DNA of 64,000 bases from Streptococcaceae bacterium (lineage in GTDB: Bacteria > Bacillota > Bacilli > Lactobacillales > Streptococcaceae): NCBI GenBank assembly GCA_031285775.1, contig JAITVN010000013.1, positions 1-64,000 on the forward strand. Direction: 5' to 3'. The position numbers were made by a program, and so were the translations under genes. Below, piece after piece: positions 43,789 through 52,637 of the stretch. The stretch's first letter is position 1. The number at the start of each line of letters is the position of its first letter. A model generated the notes under the pieces. The model worked only from the letters and a program-made list of their open reading frames with translations, had not been told where the DNA came from and made no database searches.

Positions 43789-45729
43789 TTGAAAAAATTA
43801 TCAAAAGATGCTTATGGCGGCGTGCCCGGCAAAGACTATGTGCCATACGAAAACGGTCGTAAGACCAATGCAGGTAGTCCGTTAGTATTAGTAATCGGTA
43901 CCATTCTGGCAGTTATCTTTGCTGCCTCAACTGCTTATTCTGGCATGAAAGCAGGTTTGACAGTTGCTGCTGGTATCCCTGGCGCAATTCTTGGTTCTGG
44001 AATTCTGTCAATTTTCATCCGCAAAAATACCTTCTTAAAGAAAAATATTCTCCAATCAATGGCGTCTGGTGGTGAATCCATCGCATCTGGTATTATTTTC
44101 GTGCTCCCAGCCATTATCCTGATTGGCGGAAAAGTTAATTTCATTCAAGGGATCTTAGTCGGTGTAGCCGCAGTCTTCTTTGGAATTGGTATCTTGACTT
44201 TTGTGCAAGATTACCTCTTAGTTGAAGAACACGGCAAGCTGATGTATCCTGAATCAATGGCCATTTCTGAGTCATTGGTGGCACTTAACGGAACCGGCGG
44301 CTCATCGCTCAAATATATGGGCATCGGTTTTGGCATTGGTGGTGTGATCACAGCTTTGACAACTTCTGTTTTCGGCGTCTTGAACAATGTGATCGACTAC
44401 GTTAATGAGAGTTTCTACAAGTGGAAGTTCTCCATGGAAGTCAATCCAATGCTGGCTGCGATTGGTTTTATTGTCGGAACGGATGTTTCGATCATGATGT
44501 TTGCAGGCTCGATTTTGGCCAGTATGGCAGTTGTACCTTTGATCGGTTATTTTTCAATCATGGCTCAAGACGGATTCCAAGTTTGGAATGCTGCCTCTGT
44601 TCATATTTCTGCCATGCAGGTAGCAGATATTGCAGGCTCTTATGTGAAATACATCGGTGCTGGTATGATGATTTCCGGCGGTATCATTGGCGCAATTAAG
44701 CTGATTCCAACGATTGTCAATTCCGTGAAGGCGACTTTGGCTGGACGCAAGAATGCTGAAGCTGGCGATCGTGATTCTGTCGGTGTGATTGCACTGATTA
44801 TCGGTGTAATTCTGACCTTTGTCTTTGGCTTTGTCATCAGCGGGAATCCGGCAATTGCGTTGCTGGCAGGTATTATTGCACTGGTTTTGGCGCTCTTATT
44901 CGTCATTGTTTCTGGCCGTTTGACTGGTACGATCGGAACGTCAAATCTGCCTGTTTCTGGGATGACAATTGCGGCGCTGGTTATTCTGACCCTGGTCTTT
45001 CTGATGATGGGCTGGACAAGTAATCATGACATTCAGACACTCTTGCTCTTTGGCACCTTCATTGTTGTGTCCATCTCGGTTGCAGGCGGCTACACACAGT
45101 CTCAGAAAGTAACATTTATCGTGGGCGGACGACCGAGCGAAATCCGCAAATATTACCTTTTAGCAGGTACGATCGGCGTTATCATCGTTGTGGGTGTGAT
45201 CGGTCTCCTTTCAGGACAATTGGCGATCACAGGTGCGAATACACCTTTTGCACTGCCGCAGGCTAACTTGATGGCTACATTGACCAGCGGCATTATCCAG
45301 GGGAACCTGCCTTGGCACATGATTATTGTGGGTATTGTCTTTGGTATCGTCCTTTACATGATGGGCGTTTCAGTCATGACCTTTGCCATCGGTTTCTACC
45401 TGCCGATTTCTACGACTTCGATTATTTTGGTGGGGGCACTTTTACGAGTTTTGGTTGAAATGATTTCCAACAAAAAAGCGAAGGAAGTTAAAAATGAACG
45501 TCTTTCTGCAGGGGTTTCACTGTCATCCGGCCTGATTGCTGGTGCTTCTATTATTGGTCTTATCGGCATTATTCTTCAAGTTACCGGCGTGATCAAAGTC
45601 GGCACACCAACTGGATTTATGAGCGGAAATGCCATTGCTTGGATTCTACTGGCAATTCTTATCATTGCCATTCTGCTTCCTATTTTAATGATCAATAAAG
45701 CGCCTAAGTCCGAGGACGAAGATGCCTAA
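43789..45729 (+). CDS. OPT-family oligopeptide transporter
   Basis: 646 residues, about 14-16 hydrophobic segments, TTG start with AAAAGG 8 nt upstream. Early sequence PLVLVIGTILAVIFAASTAYSGMKAGLTVAAGIPGAILG is characteristic of bacterial OPT proteins, which import di- to pentapeptides or metal-chelating peptides with protons. The next gene, for a PqqD-like protein, overlaps it by 8 nt, so they are coupled. A structured leader precedes it. Confidence 0.88.
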   Translation: MKKLSKDAYGGVPGKDYVPYENGRKTNAGSPLVLVIGTILAVIFAASTAYSGMKAGLTVAAGIPGAILGSGILSIFIRKNTFLKKNILQSMASGGESIASGIIFVLPAIILIGGKVNFIQGILVGVAAVFFGIGILTFVQDYLLVEEHGKLMYPESMAISESLVALNGTGGSSLKYMGIGFGIGGVITALTTSVFGVLNNVIDYVNESFYKWKFSMEVNPMLAAIGFIVGTDVSIMMFAGSILASMAVVPLIGYFSIMAQDGFQVWNAASVHISAMQVADIAGSYVKYIGAGMMISGGIIGAIKLIPTIVNSVKATLAGRKNAEAGDRDSVGVIALIIGVILTFVFGFVISGNPAIALLAGIIALVLALLFVIVSGRLTGTIGTSNLPVSGMTIAALVILTLVFLMMGWTSNHDIQTLLLFGTFIVVSISVAGGYTQSQKVTFIVGGRPSEIRKYYLLAGTIGVIIVVGVIGLLSGQLAITGANTPFALPQANLMATLTSGIIQGNLPWHMIIVGIVFGIVLYMMGVSVMTFAIGFYLPISTTSIILVGALLRVLVEMISNKKAKEVKNERLSAGVSLSSGLIAGASIIGLIGIILQVTGVIKVGTPTGFMSGNAIAWILLAILIIAILLPILMINKAPKSEDEDA

Positions 45730-46063
45730 GCATAATGCGACTGATTTGAGTGTCATCTACGACATTCGGCCGGCCACCAAATATGATGAATTTGATGGAC
45801 ACATACGTGTGATAAAAGAACAAAATCACTGGTCCCAGCGCTTCATGCGCCGACTTGGCGTCAAGATTCCTTTGAGAAGCTATAAAGAACTTGACGATTA
45901 TGGGACATTCGTTTTCAAGATGATTGACGGAAAAAGAACCATCCATGAGATAGGCTCTGCCCTCAGTGAAAAGTACGAAGAAGCTGGTGATCAGCTTTAT
46001 GAACGCCTCATTCCTTATCTGGAACATCTTGAACGAAATGAAAAATGGATTCAAAAAAAATGA
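45722..46063 (+). CDS. PqqD-like (RiPP recognition element fold) protein
   Basis: 113 residues. The C-terminal part (about 45-105) reads as a PqqD-like winged-helix domain: LDDYGTFVFKMIDGKRTIHEIGSALSEKYEEAGDQLYERLIPYLEHLERNEKW. PqqD and related RiPP recognition elements bind leader peptides and hand them to modifying enzymes. Here it overlaps the OPT transporter gene, and no radical SAM or other peptide-modifying gene is next to it. Its stop overlaps the ATG of a 42-codon frame. It may bind peptides for or from the transporter (inference). Confidence 0.72.
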   Translation: MPKHNATDLSVIYDIRPATKYDEFDGHIRVIKEQNHWSQRFMRRLGVKIPLRSYKELDDYGTFVFKMIDGKRTIHEIGSALSEKYEEAGDQLYERLIPYLEHLERNEKWIQKK

Positions 46064-46188
46064 GTGGACGCATGCCTGTCATGCAAATTTCAGGCAAGCT
46101 GAACTCAAAACAAAGACAAGCCTTAACAAACTCGGATTTTCTTGTTTTCTATGCCATTCACATGAAAACCAGCTCGAATCTGAAATAA
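46060..46188 (+). CDS. Candidate 42-residue protein coupled to the PqqD-like gene
   Basis: ATG 46060 overlaps the stop of the PqqD-like gene (ATGA) and opens a 42-codon frame (MSGRMPVMQISGKLNSKQRQ...) that ends at 46188, 40 nt before sdaAB. It is basic, without signal peptide or membrane segment. The overlap type is the same as for real coupled genes in this window, but a frame of this length can arise by chance. Because a PqqD fold recognises peptides, a substrate or partner role is conceivable; there is no other evidence. Confidence 0.3.
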   Translation: MSGRMPVMQISGKLNSKQRQALTNSDFLVFYAIHMKTSSNLK

Positions 46189-46228
46189 GTAGTTTGTCCC
46201 GGCTTGTGGAAGAAAGAGGTAAAAATTA

Positions 46229-46906
46229 ATGGTTGAGAATCTTAGATATAAATCAGTCTTTGATATCATCGGCCCAGTCATGGTTGGCCCCTCTAGCTCG
46301 CATACAGCTGGAGCAGCTCGAATCGGTAAAATCGTACGTTCGATTTTCGGCGACTTGCCCGACCAGCTCGAAATCCATCTCTATGAAAGTTTCGCCAAAA
46401 CTTACCGCGGTCATGGAACAGACGTTGCCATTGTGGCAGGCGTTCTAGGCATGGATCCGGACGATCCTGAGCTCCCGAACTCTGCTAAACTTGCTTATGA
46501 AGCAGGGATGGAAGTCAGCTATGTTCTACATCTTGATGAACAAACCGATTTTCCAAATACGGCGCGTCTTGTCTGCCATAAAGGTCATAAAACGATGGCC
46601 ATTACAGGAGTGTCATTGGGCGGTGGTCTAATAAAAGTCACAGAACTCAATGGTTTTGAAGTTTCTATCTTCATGGGAATGCCGACATTTATTACGGTGC
46701 AGCGCGATGTACCTGGTGTCATTTCTAAAGTTACAACAATTTTACGCGAAAACGAGATCAACATTGCCCAGATGAATGTGACGCGAACTGCGAAGGGCGA
46801 TAAGTCTATCATGATTATTGAAGTTGACACCACGCAAAATGTTGACGCAGCATCTGAAGATATGAAGAAAATTCCAGAACTTTACGATGCGACTTTCTTT
46901 ATGTAA
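46229..46906 (+). CDS. sdaAB: L-serine dehydratase, beta subunit
   Basis: 225 residues. Opens YKSVFDIIGPVMVGPSSSHTAGAARIGK, the signature of the beta part of iron-sulfur L-serine deaminase. A C-terminal ACT domain (about 148-220, ITVQRDVPGVISKVTTILRENEINIAQMNVTR) is likely to sense an amino acid. With SdaAA it converts L-serine to pyruvate and ammonia. sdaAA follows after 15 nt. Confidence 0.94.
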   Translation: MVENLRYKSVFDIIGPVMVGPSSSHTAGAARIGKIVRSIFGDLPDQLEIHLYESFAKTYRGHGTDVAIVAGVLGMDPDDPELPNSAKLAYEAGMEVSYVLHLDEQTDFPNTARLVCHKGHKTMAITGVSLGGGLIKVTELNGFEVSIFMGMPTFITVQRDVPGVISKVTTILRENEINIAQMNVTRTAKGDKSIMIIEVDTTQNVDAASEDMKKIPELYDATFFM

Positions 46907-46921
46907 ATGAGGTGAGTAAAA

Positions 46922-47791
46922 ATGTATGCAAATATCACAGAATTGATTGAGCAAGCCAAAAAAGTTGGTTCGGTGGCAGAAGTGGCCATTCAAACCGAAA
47001 TTGAAGTGACAGGGCGCTCACGCGAAGATATCATTGAACTAATGGAACGCAATCTTCAGACCATGAAAGATTCGATTGCCAGCGGTTTAAAAGGAAAAAA
47101 GTCACTGACTGGACTGACAGGCGGCGATGCACTGAAGCTTGATAATTATATCAAGTCTGGAAAATCTATTTCGGGTGCCGGCATTATGACTGCCGTGCGT
47201 AATGCCTTGGCTGTCAATGAAGTTAATGCGCAAATGGGGCTAATTTGTGCCACACCAACAGCTGGTTCAGCAGGAACCCTGCCTGGCGTATTGATGCTGG
47301 CCATTGATAAATTAGGGCTGACACATGAAGAGCAGTTGAACTTTCTCTTCACAGCTGCTGCATTCGGCTTGGGAATTGCGAACAATGCCACAATTGCTGG
47401 AGCAGAAGGCGGTTGTCAGGCTGAAGTCGGTTCTGCATCGGCCATGGCTTCTGCAGCCCTTGTCACCGCGGCCGGCGGAAGCCCTGAGCAGGCTGAGCAA
47501 GCGATTTGCTTAGTTCTTCAGAACATGCTCGGATTGGTTTGCGATCCAGTAGCAGGGCTTGTAGAAGTTCCTTGCGTGCACCGTAACGCCTTGGGTTCAT
47601 CGCAGGCACTTGTCTCAGCAGATATGGCCTTGGCTGGCATCAGTACCATCTTCAATGCGGACGAAGTCGTATCAGTGATGTACAAAGTCGGGAAGAATCT
47701 CCCGGCCATCTACCGCGAAACTGCAGATGGCGGACTGGCTCAGACACCAACAGGCCGCGCAGTAATGGAAAAAATCTACGGCGGAAAATAA
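46922..47791 (+). CDS. sdaAA: L-serine dehydratase, alpha (iron-sulfur) subunit
   Basis: 289 residues. It carries the [4Fe-4S] and catalytic region: ICATPTAGSAGTLPGVL, EGGCQAEVGSASAMASAAL and LGLVCDPVAGLVEVPCVHRNA provide the conserved cysteines. It forms the active enzyme with SdaAB and is oxygen-sensitive in this class. Its TAA stop abuts a single copy of the 112-bp hairpin element. Confidence 0.95.
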   Translation: MYANITELIEQAKKVGSVAEVAIQTEIEVTGRSREDIIELMERNLQTMKDSIASGLKGKKSLTGLTGGDALKLDNYIKSGKSISGAGIMTAVRNALAVNEVNAQMGLICATPTAGSAGTLPGVLMLAIDKLGLTHEEQLNFLFTAAAFGLGIANNATIAGAEGGCQAEVGSASAMASAALVTAAGGSPEQAEQAICLVLQNMLGLVCDPVAGLVEVPCVHRNALGSSQALVSADMALAGISTIFNADEVVSVMYKVGKNLPAIYRETADGGLAQTPTGRAVMEKIYGGK

Positions 47792-47902
47792 CAAGATGTG
47801 AAGCGCGCCCGCAAAGAGACGTAGAAATTTAGGGATTTGAGGTTCTGCCGAAAGGCAGGTTCTCGAATCATCTAATTTCCTAGTCTCTGGCGCGCTGAAC
47901 AC
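47791..47902 (+). repeat. Single 112-bp hairpin element after sdaAA
   Basis: It starts ACAAGATGTGAAGCGCGCCCGC and ends GCGCTGAACAC, again exactly 112 bp. The interior folds as GAGAC..AGAAATTTAGG..GAGGTTCTGCC gaaa GGCAGGTTCTC..CTAATTTCCTAGTCTC. It aligns well with the reverse complement of units 1 and 3 of the rodZ-side array, with paired changes in the stem. It begins on the last base of the sdaAA stop and may act as the operon's terminator. Confidence 0.88.
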
Positions 47903-47932
47903 GATCTCATTCGTCTTTCACAATAAATATAG

Positions 47933-47961
47933 TTGACAAAGCTCAACTTAAGAGTTAAAAT
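47933..47961 (+). promoter_or_regulatory. Promoter of thrS
   Basis: TTGACA - 17 nt - TAAAAT, about 7 nt before the T-box leader begins. Confidence 0.85.
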
Positions 47962-47967
47962 AACTTC

Positions 47968-48235
47968 AGAGACAAGTTGATTGGATGACTTTTAAGAGAG
48001 CAAGCGGCGGGTGAGAGTTTGCAAGTTAGAAATTTCAATACCACTCTTTGAAAGGAAAGCCTTGCTTTTCCAAAACTAAATTCAATTCTGATGCGAACAT
48101 CAGACGCCTCCAGCACGATACGCTGATGATGAGAAGTTTCCCTTTGACTGAAGCGTCTTTTAGTGGAACTTGAAATAAGGTGGTAACACGCATTCTGCGT
48201 CCTTTGTTGTAAGGACAAGCAGAATGCGTTTTTAT
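47968..48235 (+). promoter_or_regulatory. T-box riboswitch of thrS with candidate ACC (Thr) specifier
   Basis: The leader has the T-box sequence AAGGTGGTAACACG (48177-48190), overlapping the left arm of a terminator (ACGCATTCTGC ... GCAGAATGCGTTTTT, 48188-48234, with a GTCCTT/AAGGAC inner stem). In stem I, GAGAGT pairs with ACTCTT (48013-48048) and encloses a loop. On the 3' side of that loop ACC (48040-48042) is followed by A, the usual specifier arrangement; ACC is a threonine codon. Uncharged tRNA-Thr should stabilise the antiterminator and allow thrS expression. Confidence 0.9.
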
Positions 48236-48330
48236 TTTAGCTGTTTGTCCAAGGAAAAATGCAAAGAGTAAGCCGGTATGCGGCTTATAGACTGAATCAG
48301 CAGCTGCGATTTCAGTCGGAAAGGAAAAAA

Positions 48331-50271
48331 ATGGTTAAAATTACATTCCCTGATGGTGCGGTCAAAGAGTTTGACTCAGGCATTACGCCTTTCGAGATTG
48401 CGAAGTCCATCTCTCCAAGTCTTGCCAAAAAAACTCTGGCCGGCAAATTGAACGGTAAGCTTATTGATGCGCGCCGCGAAATCAATTCTGACGGTGACTT
48501 TGAGATTATCACGCCAGAATCAGAAGAAGCACTTGGTTTGTTGCGTCACTCAGCTGCACATTTATTCGCGCAGGCTGCACGTCGTCATTTCCCTGAGATT
48601 CATCTTGGCGTAGGCCCAGCCATCCAAGACGGCTTCTACTACGATACTGACAATGCTGCCGGGCAGATTACTGCTGAAGACTTGCCGATGATTGAAGAGG
48701 AAATGCACAAAATTGTCAAAGAGAATTTACCTTCTGTTCGCCGTGAAGTCTCAAAGGCTGAGGCGAAAGAGATTTTTGCGCACGATCCTTATAAGCTTGA
48801 ACTTATTGAGGAACACAATGAGGACGAGGGCGGACTGACGATTTATACACAGGGTGAGTACACGGACCTTTGCCGCGGTCCTCACGTGCCGTCAACTGGC
48901 TACATCAAGTTCTTTAAACTTTTGAGCGTGGCAGGTGCTTATTGGCGCGGTAATTCCGATAATGCCATGATGCAGCGTGTCTACGGCACTGCTTGGTTTA
49001 GTCAGGAAGATCTTGATGCCAACCTGCAGATGCGTGAAGAAGCCAAAGAGCGCGATCATCGCAAACTCGGCAAGGAGCTCAATCTCTTCTTCAATGACGC
49101 TGCGCTGGGTGCAGGTACTGCTTACTGGCTGCCGGACGGTGCAACGATTCGCCGCATCATTCAGCGTTATGTCGAAGATCAGGAAGTAGCAAATGGTTAC
49201 CAGCACGTCATCACACCGATTTTGATGAATTTGGACATTTATAAGCAATCCGGCCACTGGCAGCATTATCGTGAGGACATGTTCCCGCCAATGGATATGG
49301 GTGACGGCGAGGAGATGGAGCTGCGTCCAATGAACTGCCCTTCGCACATTGCCATCTACAAGCACGATGTGCATTCCTACCGTGAATTGCCGATTCGTAT
49401 CGCTGAGTTCGGTATGATGCACCGCTACGAGAAATCAGGTGCTCTCTCAGGCCTTCAACGCGTGCGTGAGATGACCCTGAACGACGGACACACATTCGTC
49501 ACATTAGACCAAGTCGAAGAGGAATTCGGCAAAATCCTGAAGCTTGTCCTTGACATGTACCGTGATTTCGGCATTGAGGACTACAATTTCCGCCTGTCCT
49601 ACCGCGATCCTGAAGACACTGAGAAGTACTTCCCAGATGATGAGATGTGGGAGAAGTCGCAGAAAATGCTCAAAGCCACGATGGACGACCTCAAGCTGGA
49701 TTACGTTGAAGCAGAAGGTGAAGCCGCATTCTATGGACCTAAACTTGACATTCAGGTTAAAACGGCTCTGGGCAATGAAGAAACCCTGTCAACCATTCAG
49801 CTGGACTTCTTGAACCCAGAGAACTTTGACATTACTTATGTTGGCGCCGACGGCGAAAAGCATCGTCCTGTGATGATTCATCGCGGTGTTATCTCAACGC
49901 TGGAGCGCTTCATTGCTTATTTGATTGAGCAGTACAAGGGCGCATTTCCAACCTGGCTGGCACCAACTCAGGCGACTATTATTCCTGTCAATGAAGAAGC
50001 GCATGGCGATTACGCCTGGAAGATTGCAAAGACTTTACAGGAGAAAGGTTTCCGAGTTAAGGTTGATGACAGCAATGAAAAAATGGGCTACAAGATTCGT
50101 CAATCCCAGACCAAGAAGATTCCTTATCAGATCGTGATCGGCGACCAGGAATTGGCCGAAGGCAGCGTTAACATTCGTCGCTATGGTTCAACAGACACTG
50201 AAGTTTTGTCCTTTGATGAATTTGTTAAATCTCTGGAAGCTGACGTGGCAAATATGAGTCGTAAAAAATAA
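48331..50271 (+). CDS. thrS: Threonyl-tRNA synthetase
   Basis: 646 residues from ATG 48331 (AAAGGA upstream); the ORF-track start at 48259 has none. Domain order: TGS (about 1-62), editing domain with [10 protein letters not shown] and [10 protein letters not shown] (about 63-225), class II core with motif 2 ([25 protein letters not shown]) and zinc ligand Cys in [13 protein letters not shown], and a C-terminal anticodon-binding domain (about 540-640). Editing residues look intact. Regulated by the T-box leader. Confidence 0.96.
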   Translation: MVKITFPDGAVKEFDSGITPFEIAKSISPSLAKKTLAGKLNGKLIDARREINSDGDFEIITPESEEALGLLRHSAAHLFAQAARRHFPEIHLGVGPAIQDGFYYDTDNAAGQITAEDLPMIEEEMHKIVKENLPSVRREVSKAEAKEIFAHDPYKLELIEEHNEDEGGLTIYTQGEYTDLCRGPHVPSTGYIKFFKLLSVAGAYWRGNSDNAMMQRVYGTAWFSQEDLDANLQMREEAKERDHRKLGKELNLFFNDAALGAGTAYWLPDGATIRRIIQRYVEDQEVANGYQHVITPILMNLDIYKQSGHWQHYREDMFPPMDMGDGEEMELRPMNCPSHIAIYKHDVHSYRELPIRIAEFGMMHRYEKSGALSGLQRVREMTLNDGHTFVTLDQVEEEFGKILKLVLDMYRDFGIEDYNFRLSYRDPEDTEKYFPDDEMWEKSQKMLKATMDDLKLDYVEAEGEAAFYGPKLDIQVKTALGNEETLSTIQLDFLNPENFDITYVGADGEKHRPVMIHRGVISTLERFIAYLIEQYKGAFPTWLAPTQATIIPVNEEAHGDYAWKIAKTLQEKGFRVKVDDSNEKMGYKIRQSQTKKIPYQIVIGDQELAEGSVNIRRYGSTDTEVLSFDEFVKSLEADVANMSRKK

Positions 50272-50292
50272 ACGAATCAATGAATTGTGATA

Positions 50293-50328
50293 AAACTTTC
50301 TCCTGATTTTCAGGTGAAAGTTTTTTTG
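50293..50328 (+). terminator. Terminator after thrS
   Basis: AACTTTCtCCTGA and TCAGGtGAAAGTT form a long stem followed by a run of T. Confidence 0.88.
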
Positions 50329-50409
50329 TCTTTATGATCGTAAAGAGGACAGAGCTGAAAATGATTCAAAAAATAAAATTATTTAATAGTAAAAATTATA
50401 TAAAAATAG

Positions 50410-50438
50410 TTGATTTTTTTCTTTTATTGTAATATAAT
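50410..50438 (+). promoter_or_regulatory. Promoter of the ami/opp operon
   Basis: TTGATT - 17 nt - TATAAT, 72 nt before the amiA start. The surrounding 150 bp are very AT-rich. No CodY-like box was identified with confidence. Confidence 0.7.
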
Positions 50439-50509
50439 TAATTCACAATAATATTCAGATAATTTAGGTGTCGAGAGTTATTGTTGTAAACTTTACTTGG
50501 AGGAGTGAA

Positions 50510-52525
50510 ATGAAAAAAGTCAAACTAATGGGAGTATCCGCTGCAGTGCTGTCAGCGGTTGCGCTTCTGACAGCCTGTAGTTCGTCAAATAAGGGCTCGG
50601 ATACCTCAACCAAAGCACCAACAAAATATGCATATGTGTATACCACTGAACCTTCAACATTTGATTACCTACAATCAAATCTATCGGCGGATTCTGACAT
50701 TTTCTGCAATTTTGTAGACGGGCTGATGGAGAACGATCCATCAGGCAACTACGTCGGCGCCCTAGCCAAATCCTGGTCGGTGAGCGATGACGGAAAAACT
50801 TATACCTATCATCTTCGCAAAAACATTAACTGGGCAAATGCCGATGGCTCTGTTTATGCGCCGATCAAGGCTTCAGACTTTGTAGCAGGCTTGCAGCATG
50901 CCGTAGAAGTCAAGTCAGAAATGCTCTATCTGGTTCAGCCTTTGATTTCTGGTCTTGATGATTATGTGACAGGTGCTTCGAAAGATTTTTCTAGTGTTGG
51001 TATCAAGGCAGATGATGAGGCAGGAACTGTTACCTACACTCTGAACAACCCAGCGCCCTATTGGAATTCATTAACAACTTATCCGATTCTGTTTCCAGTC
51101 AATTCTGATTTCTTAAAGAGTAAGGGAGAAGATTTTGGTAAAGTTTCATCACCAGACAATGTGCTCTATAGTGGTCCATTTGTTCTGTCGAATTTCACTT
51201 CAAAATCAGTTGTTGAGTTGAAGAGTAATCCTTCATACTGGGATAAAAAGAACGTTCATATCACAGATATTAAATGGAACTATTACGATGGTGCTCAGCC
51301 GGCATCGCTCTTTACGCAATATGACAAAGGCGTATACACTGTCGCGAGGGTTTATCCGAACGACCCGTCTTATAAGAATGTTGAAAAGAACTACAAGGAT
51401 AACATTAATTACAGTCTCACGACGCCAACAACTTATAATCTTACCTTCAACCTGAACCGTCAAGCCTATAAGCTGACAAAGAAAACCAGCTCAGAGGAAA
51501 AGACCTCGGCTGCTAAAGCTATTCTCAATCACGACTTCCGAGCGGCGATCAACTATTCGATCGATCGGATCAGCTACAATGCCCAAGCCAGCAATGAGCA
51601 GGGCGGAAAAAATCAAACGCGTAACTCGTTTACAATGCCGAATCTGGTCAGTGTTGACGGCAAACCTTATTCAGATGCCGTTAAGGCCGAGCTGGACAAG
51701 ATTGATTCCTCTCTCTGGAAAGACGTTGACATGAGCGATGGCAATAACTCGAAATTTAATGAATCGCTTGCCAAGTCTGAGTTTGCTAAAGCAAAAGAAA
51801 CGCTAGAAGCAGAGGGCGTCAAATTCCCGATTCATCTGGATTTGCCGCAGCAGCAAAGTTCTGTTGTGCTGGTCAATCAGGCAAAATCTTTGAAGCAGTC
51901 CATTGAATCAACCCTTGGTAAAGAAAATGTGGTGGTAGATCTCAACTTGACAAATGATGACGACTTCTATGCGGCGACCTATATGGCAACTTCCGGCGAG
52001 CAGTCAGACTTTGATATCTCAACAGCCTCAGGATGGGGACCAGATTACATTGATCCGGCAACCTTCCTGAACATCTACGATTCACGCCACGGCGACATGC
52101 TTCAAACGCTCGGTTTAATCGGAACGGATGATCAGGCATCATCACCTGAACAAGCTGCCGCCATTAAAGCAGTCGGTTTAGATGAATATGATCAGCTCTT
52201 GGACGCAGCGGCAAAAATCACCGATACTTCTAAGCTGAATGACCGCTACAAAGCCTATGCGAAAGCCGAAGCTTACCTAGACAATACCTTTATTCAGATT
52301 CCTCTGCAGACGGCAGGCGGCACGCCAAACCTGAGCAATGTGGTACCTTTCTCAAGTTCTTATGGACTCTGCGGTATCTCTAATGCGTTGACAACTACCA
52401 ACTCTCGTCTTAAATACACCAAACTTCAAGATAAGCCAGTCACTCAGGCACAATACGATAAAGCTAAAACAGCCTTTCTAAAAGCCAATGAAAAAGCAAA
52501 AGTACTGGACGAAGTTAAAGAATAA
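50510..52525 (+). CDS. amiA: Oligopeptide ABC transporter substrate-binding lipoprotein (AmiA/OppA)
   Basis: 671 residues from ATG 50510 (GGAGGAGTGAA). A lipoprotein signal peptide of about 24 residues ends in the lipobox LLTAC; Cys would be lipidated and the protein anchored outside the membrane. The mature part is a family 5 peptide-binding protein with AKSWSVSDDGKTYTYHLRKNINWANADGSVYAPIKASDFV. The streptococcal Ami system imports oligopeptides, including signalling peptides. A stem-loop after it separates it from the permease genes. Confidence 0.9.
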   Translation: MKKVKLMGVSAAVLSAVALLTACSSSNKGSDTSTKAPTKYAYVYTTEPSTFDYLQSNLSADSDIFCNFVDGLMENDPSGNYVGALAKSWSVSDDGKTYTYHLRKNINWANADGSVYAPIKASDFVAGLQHAVEVKSEMLYLVQPLISGLDDYVTGASKDFSSVGIKADDEAGTVTYTLNNPAPYWNSLTTYPILFPVNSDFLKSKGEDFGKVSSPDNVLYSGPFVLSNFTSKSVVELKSNPSYWDKKNVHITDIKWNYYDGAQPASLFTQYDKGVYTVARVYPNDPSYKNVEKNYKDNINYSLTTPTTYNLTFNLNRQAYKLTKKTSSEEKTSAAKAILNHDFRAAINYSIDRISYNAQASNEQGGKNQTRNSFTMPNLVSVDGKPYSDAVKAELDKIDSSLWKDVDMSDGNNSKFNESLAKSEFAKAKETLEAEGVKFPIHLDLPQQQSSVVLVNQAKSLKQSIESTLGKENVVVDLNLTNDDDFYAATYMATSGEQSDFDISTASGWGPDYIDPATFLNIYDSRHGDMLQTLGLIGTDDQASSPEQAAAIKAVGLDEYDQLLDAAAKITDTSKLNDRYKAYAKAEAYLDNTFIQIPLQTAGGTPNLSNVVPFSSSYGLCGISNALTTTNSRLKYTKLQDKPVTQAQYDKAKTAFLKANEKAKVLDEVKE

Positions 52526-52561
52526 GCTTATTCTGGAAACTGTTTTTTAAAAATGTTTTAC

Positions 52562-52599
52562 TCAAATGCCTCTTTTTCCAGTTTAGAGGCATTTGATTA
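52562..52599 (+). terminator. Intercistronic stem-loop between amiA and amiC
   Basis: TCAAATGCCTC and GAGGCATTTGA form a perfect 11-bp stem, followed by TTATTTT. As the downstream genes have no obvious promoter, it is probably a partial terminator that keeps the binding protein in excess. Confidence 0.8.
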
Positions 52600-52637
52600 T
52601 TTTCAAACAGAACAAACCTAAATGAAAAGGAAAGCTT

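Noticed and set aside
47672-47902. Minus-strand ORF covering the end of sdaAA and the repeat element
   Set aside because: It is an antisense reading of sdaAA and the hairpin element, with no start signal.
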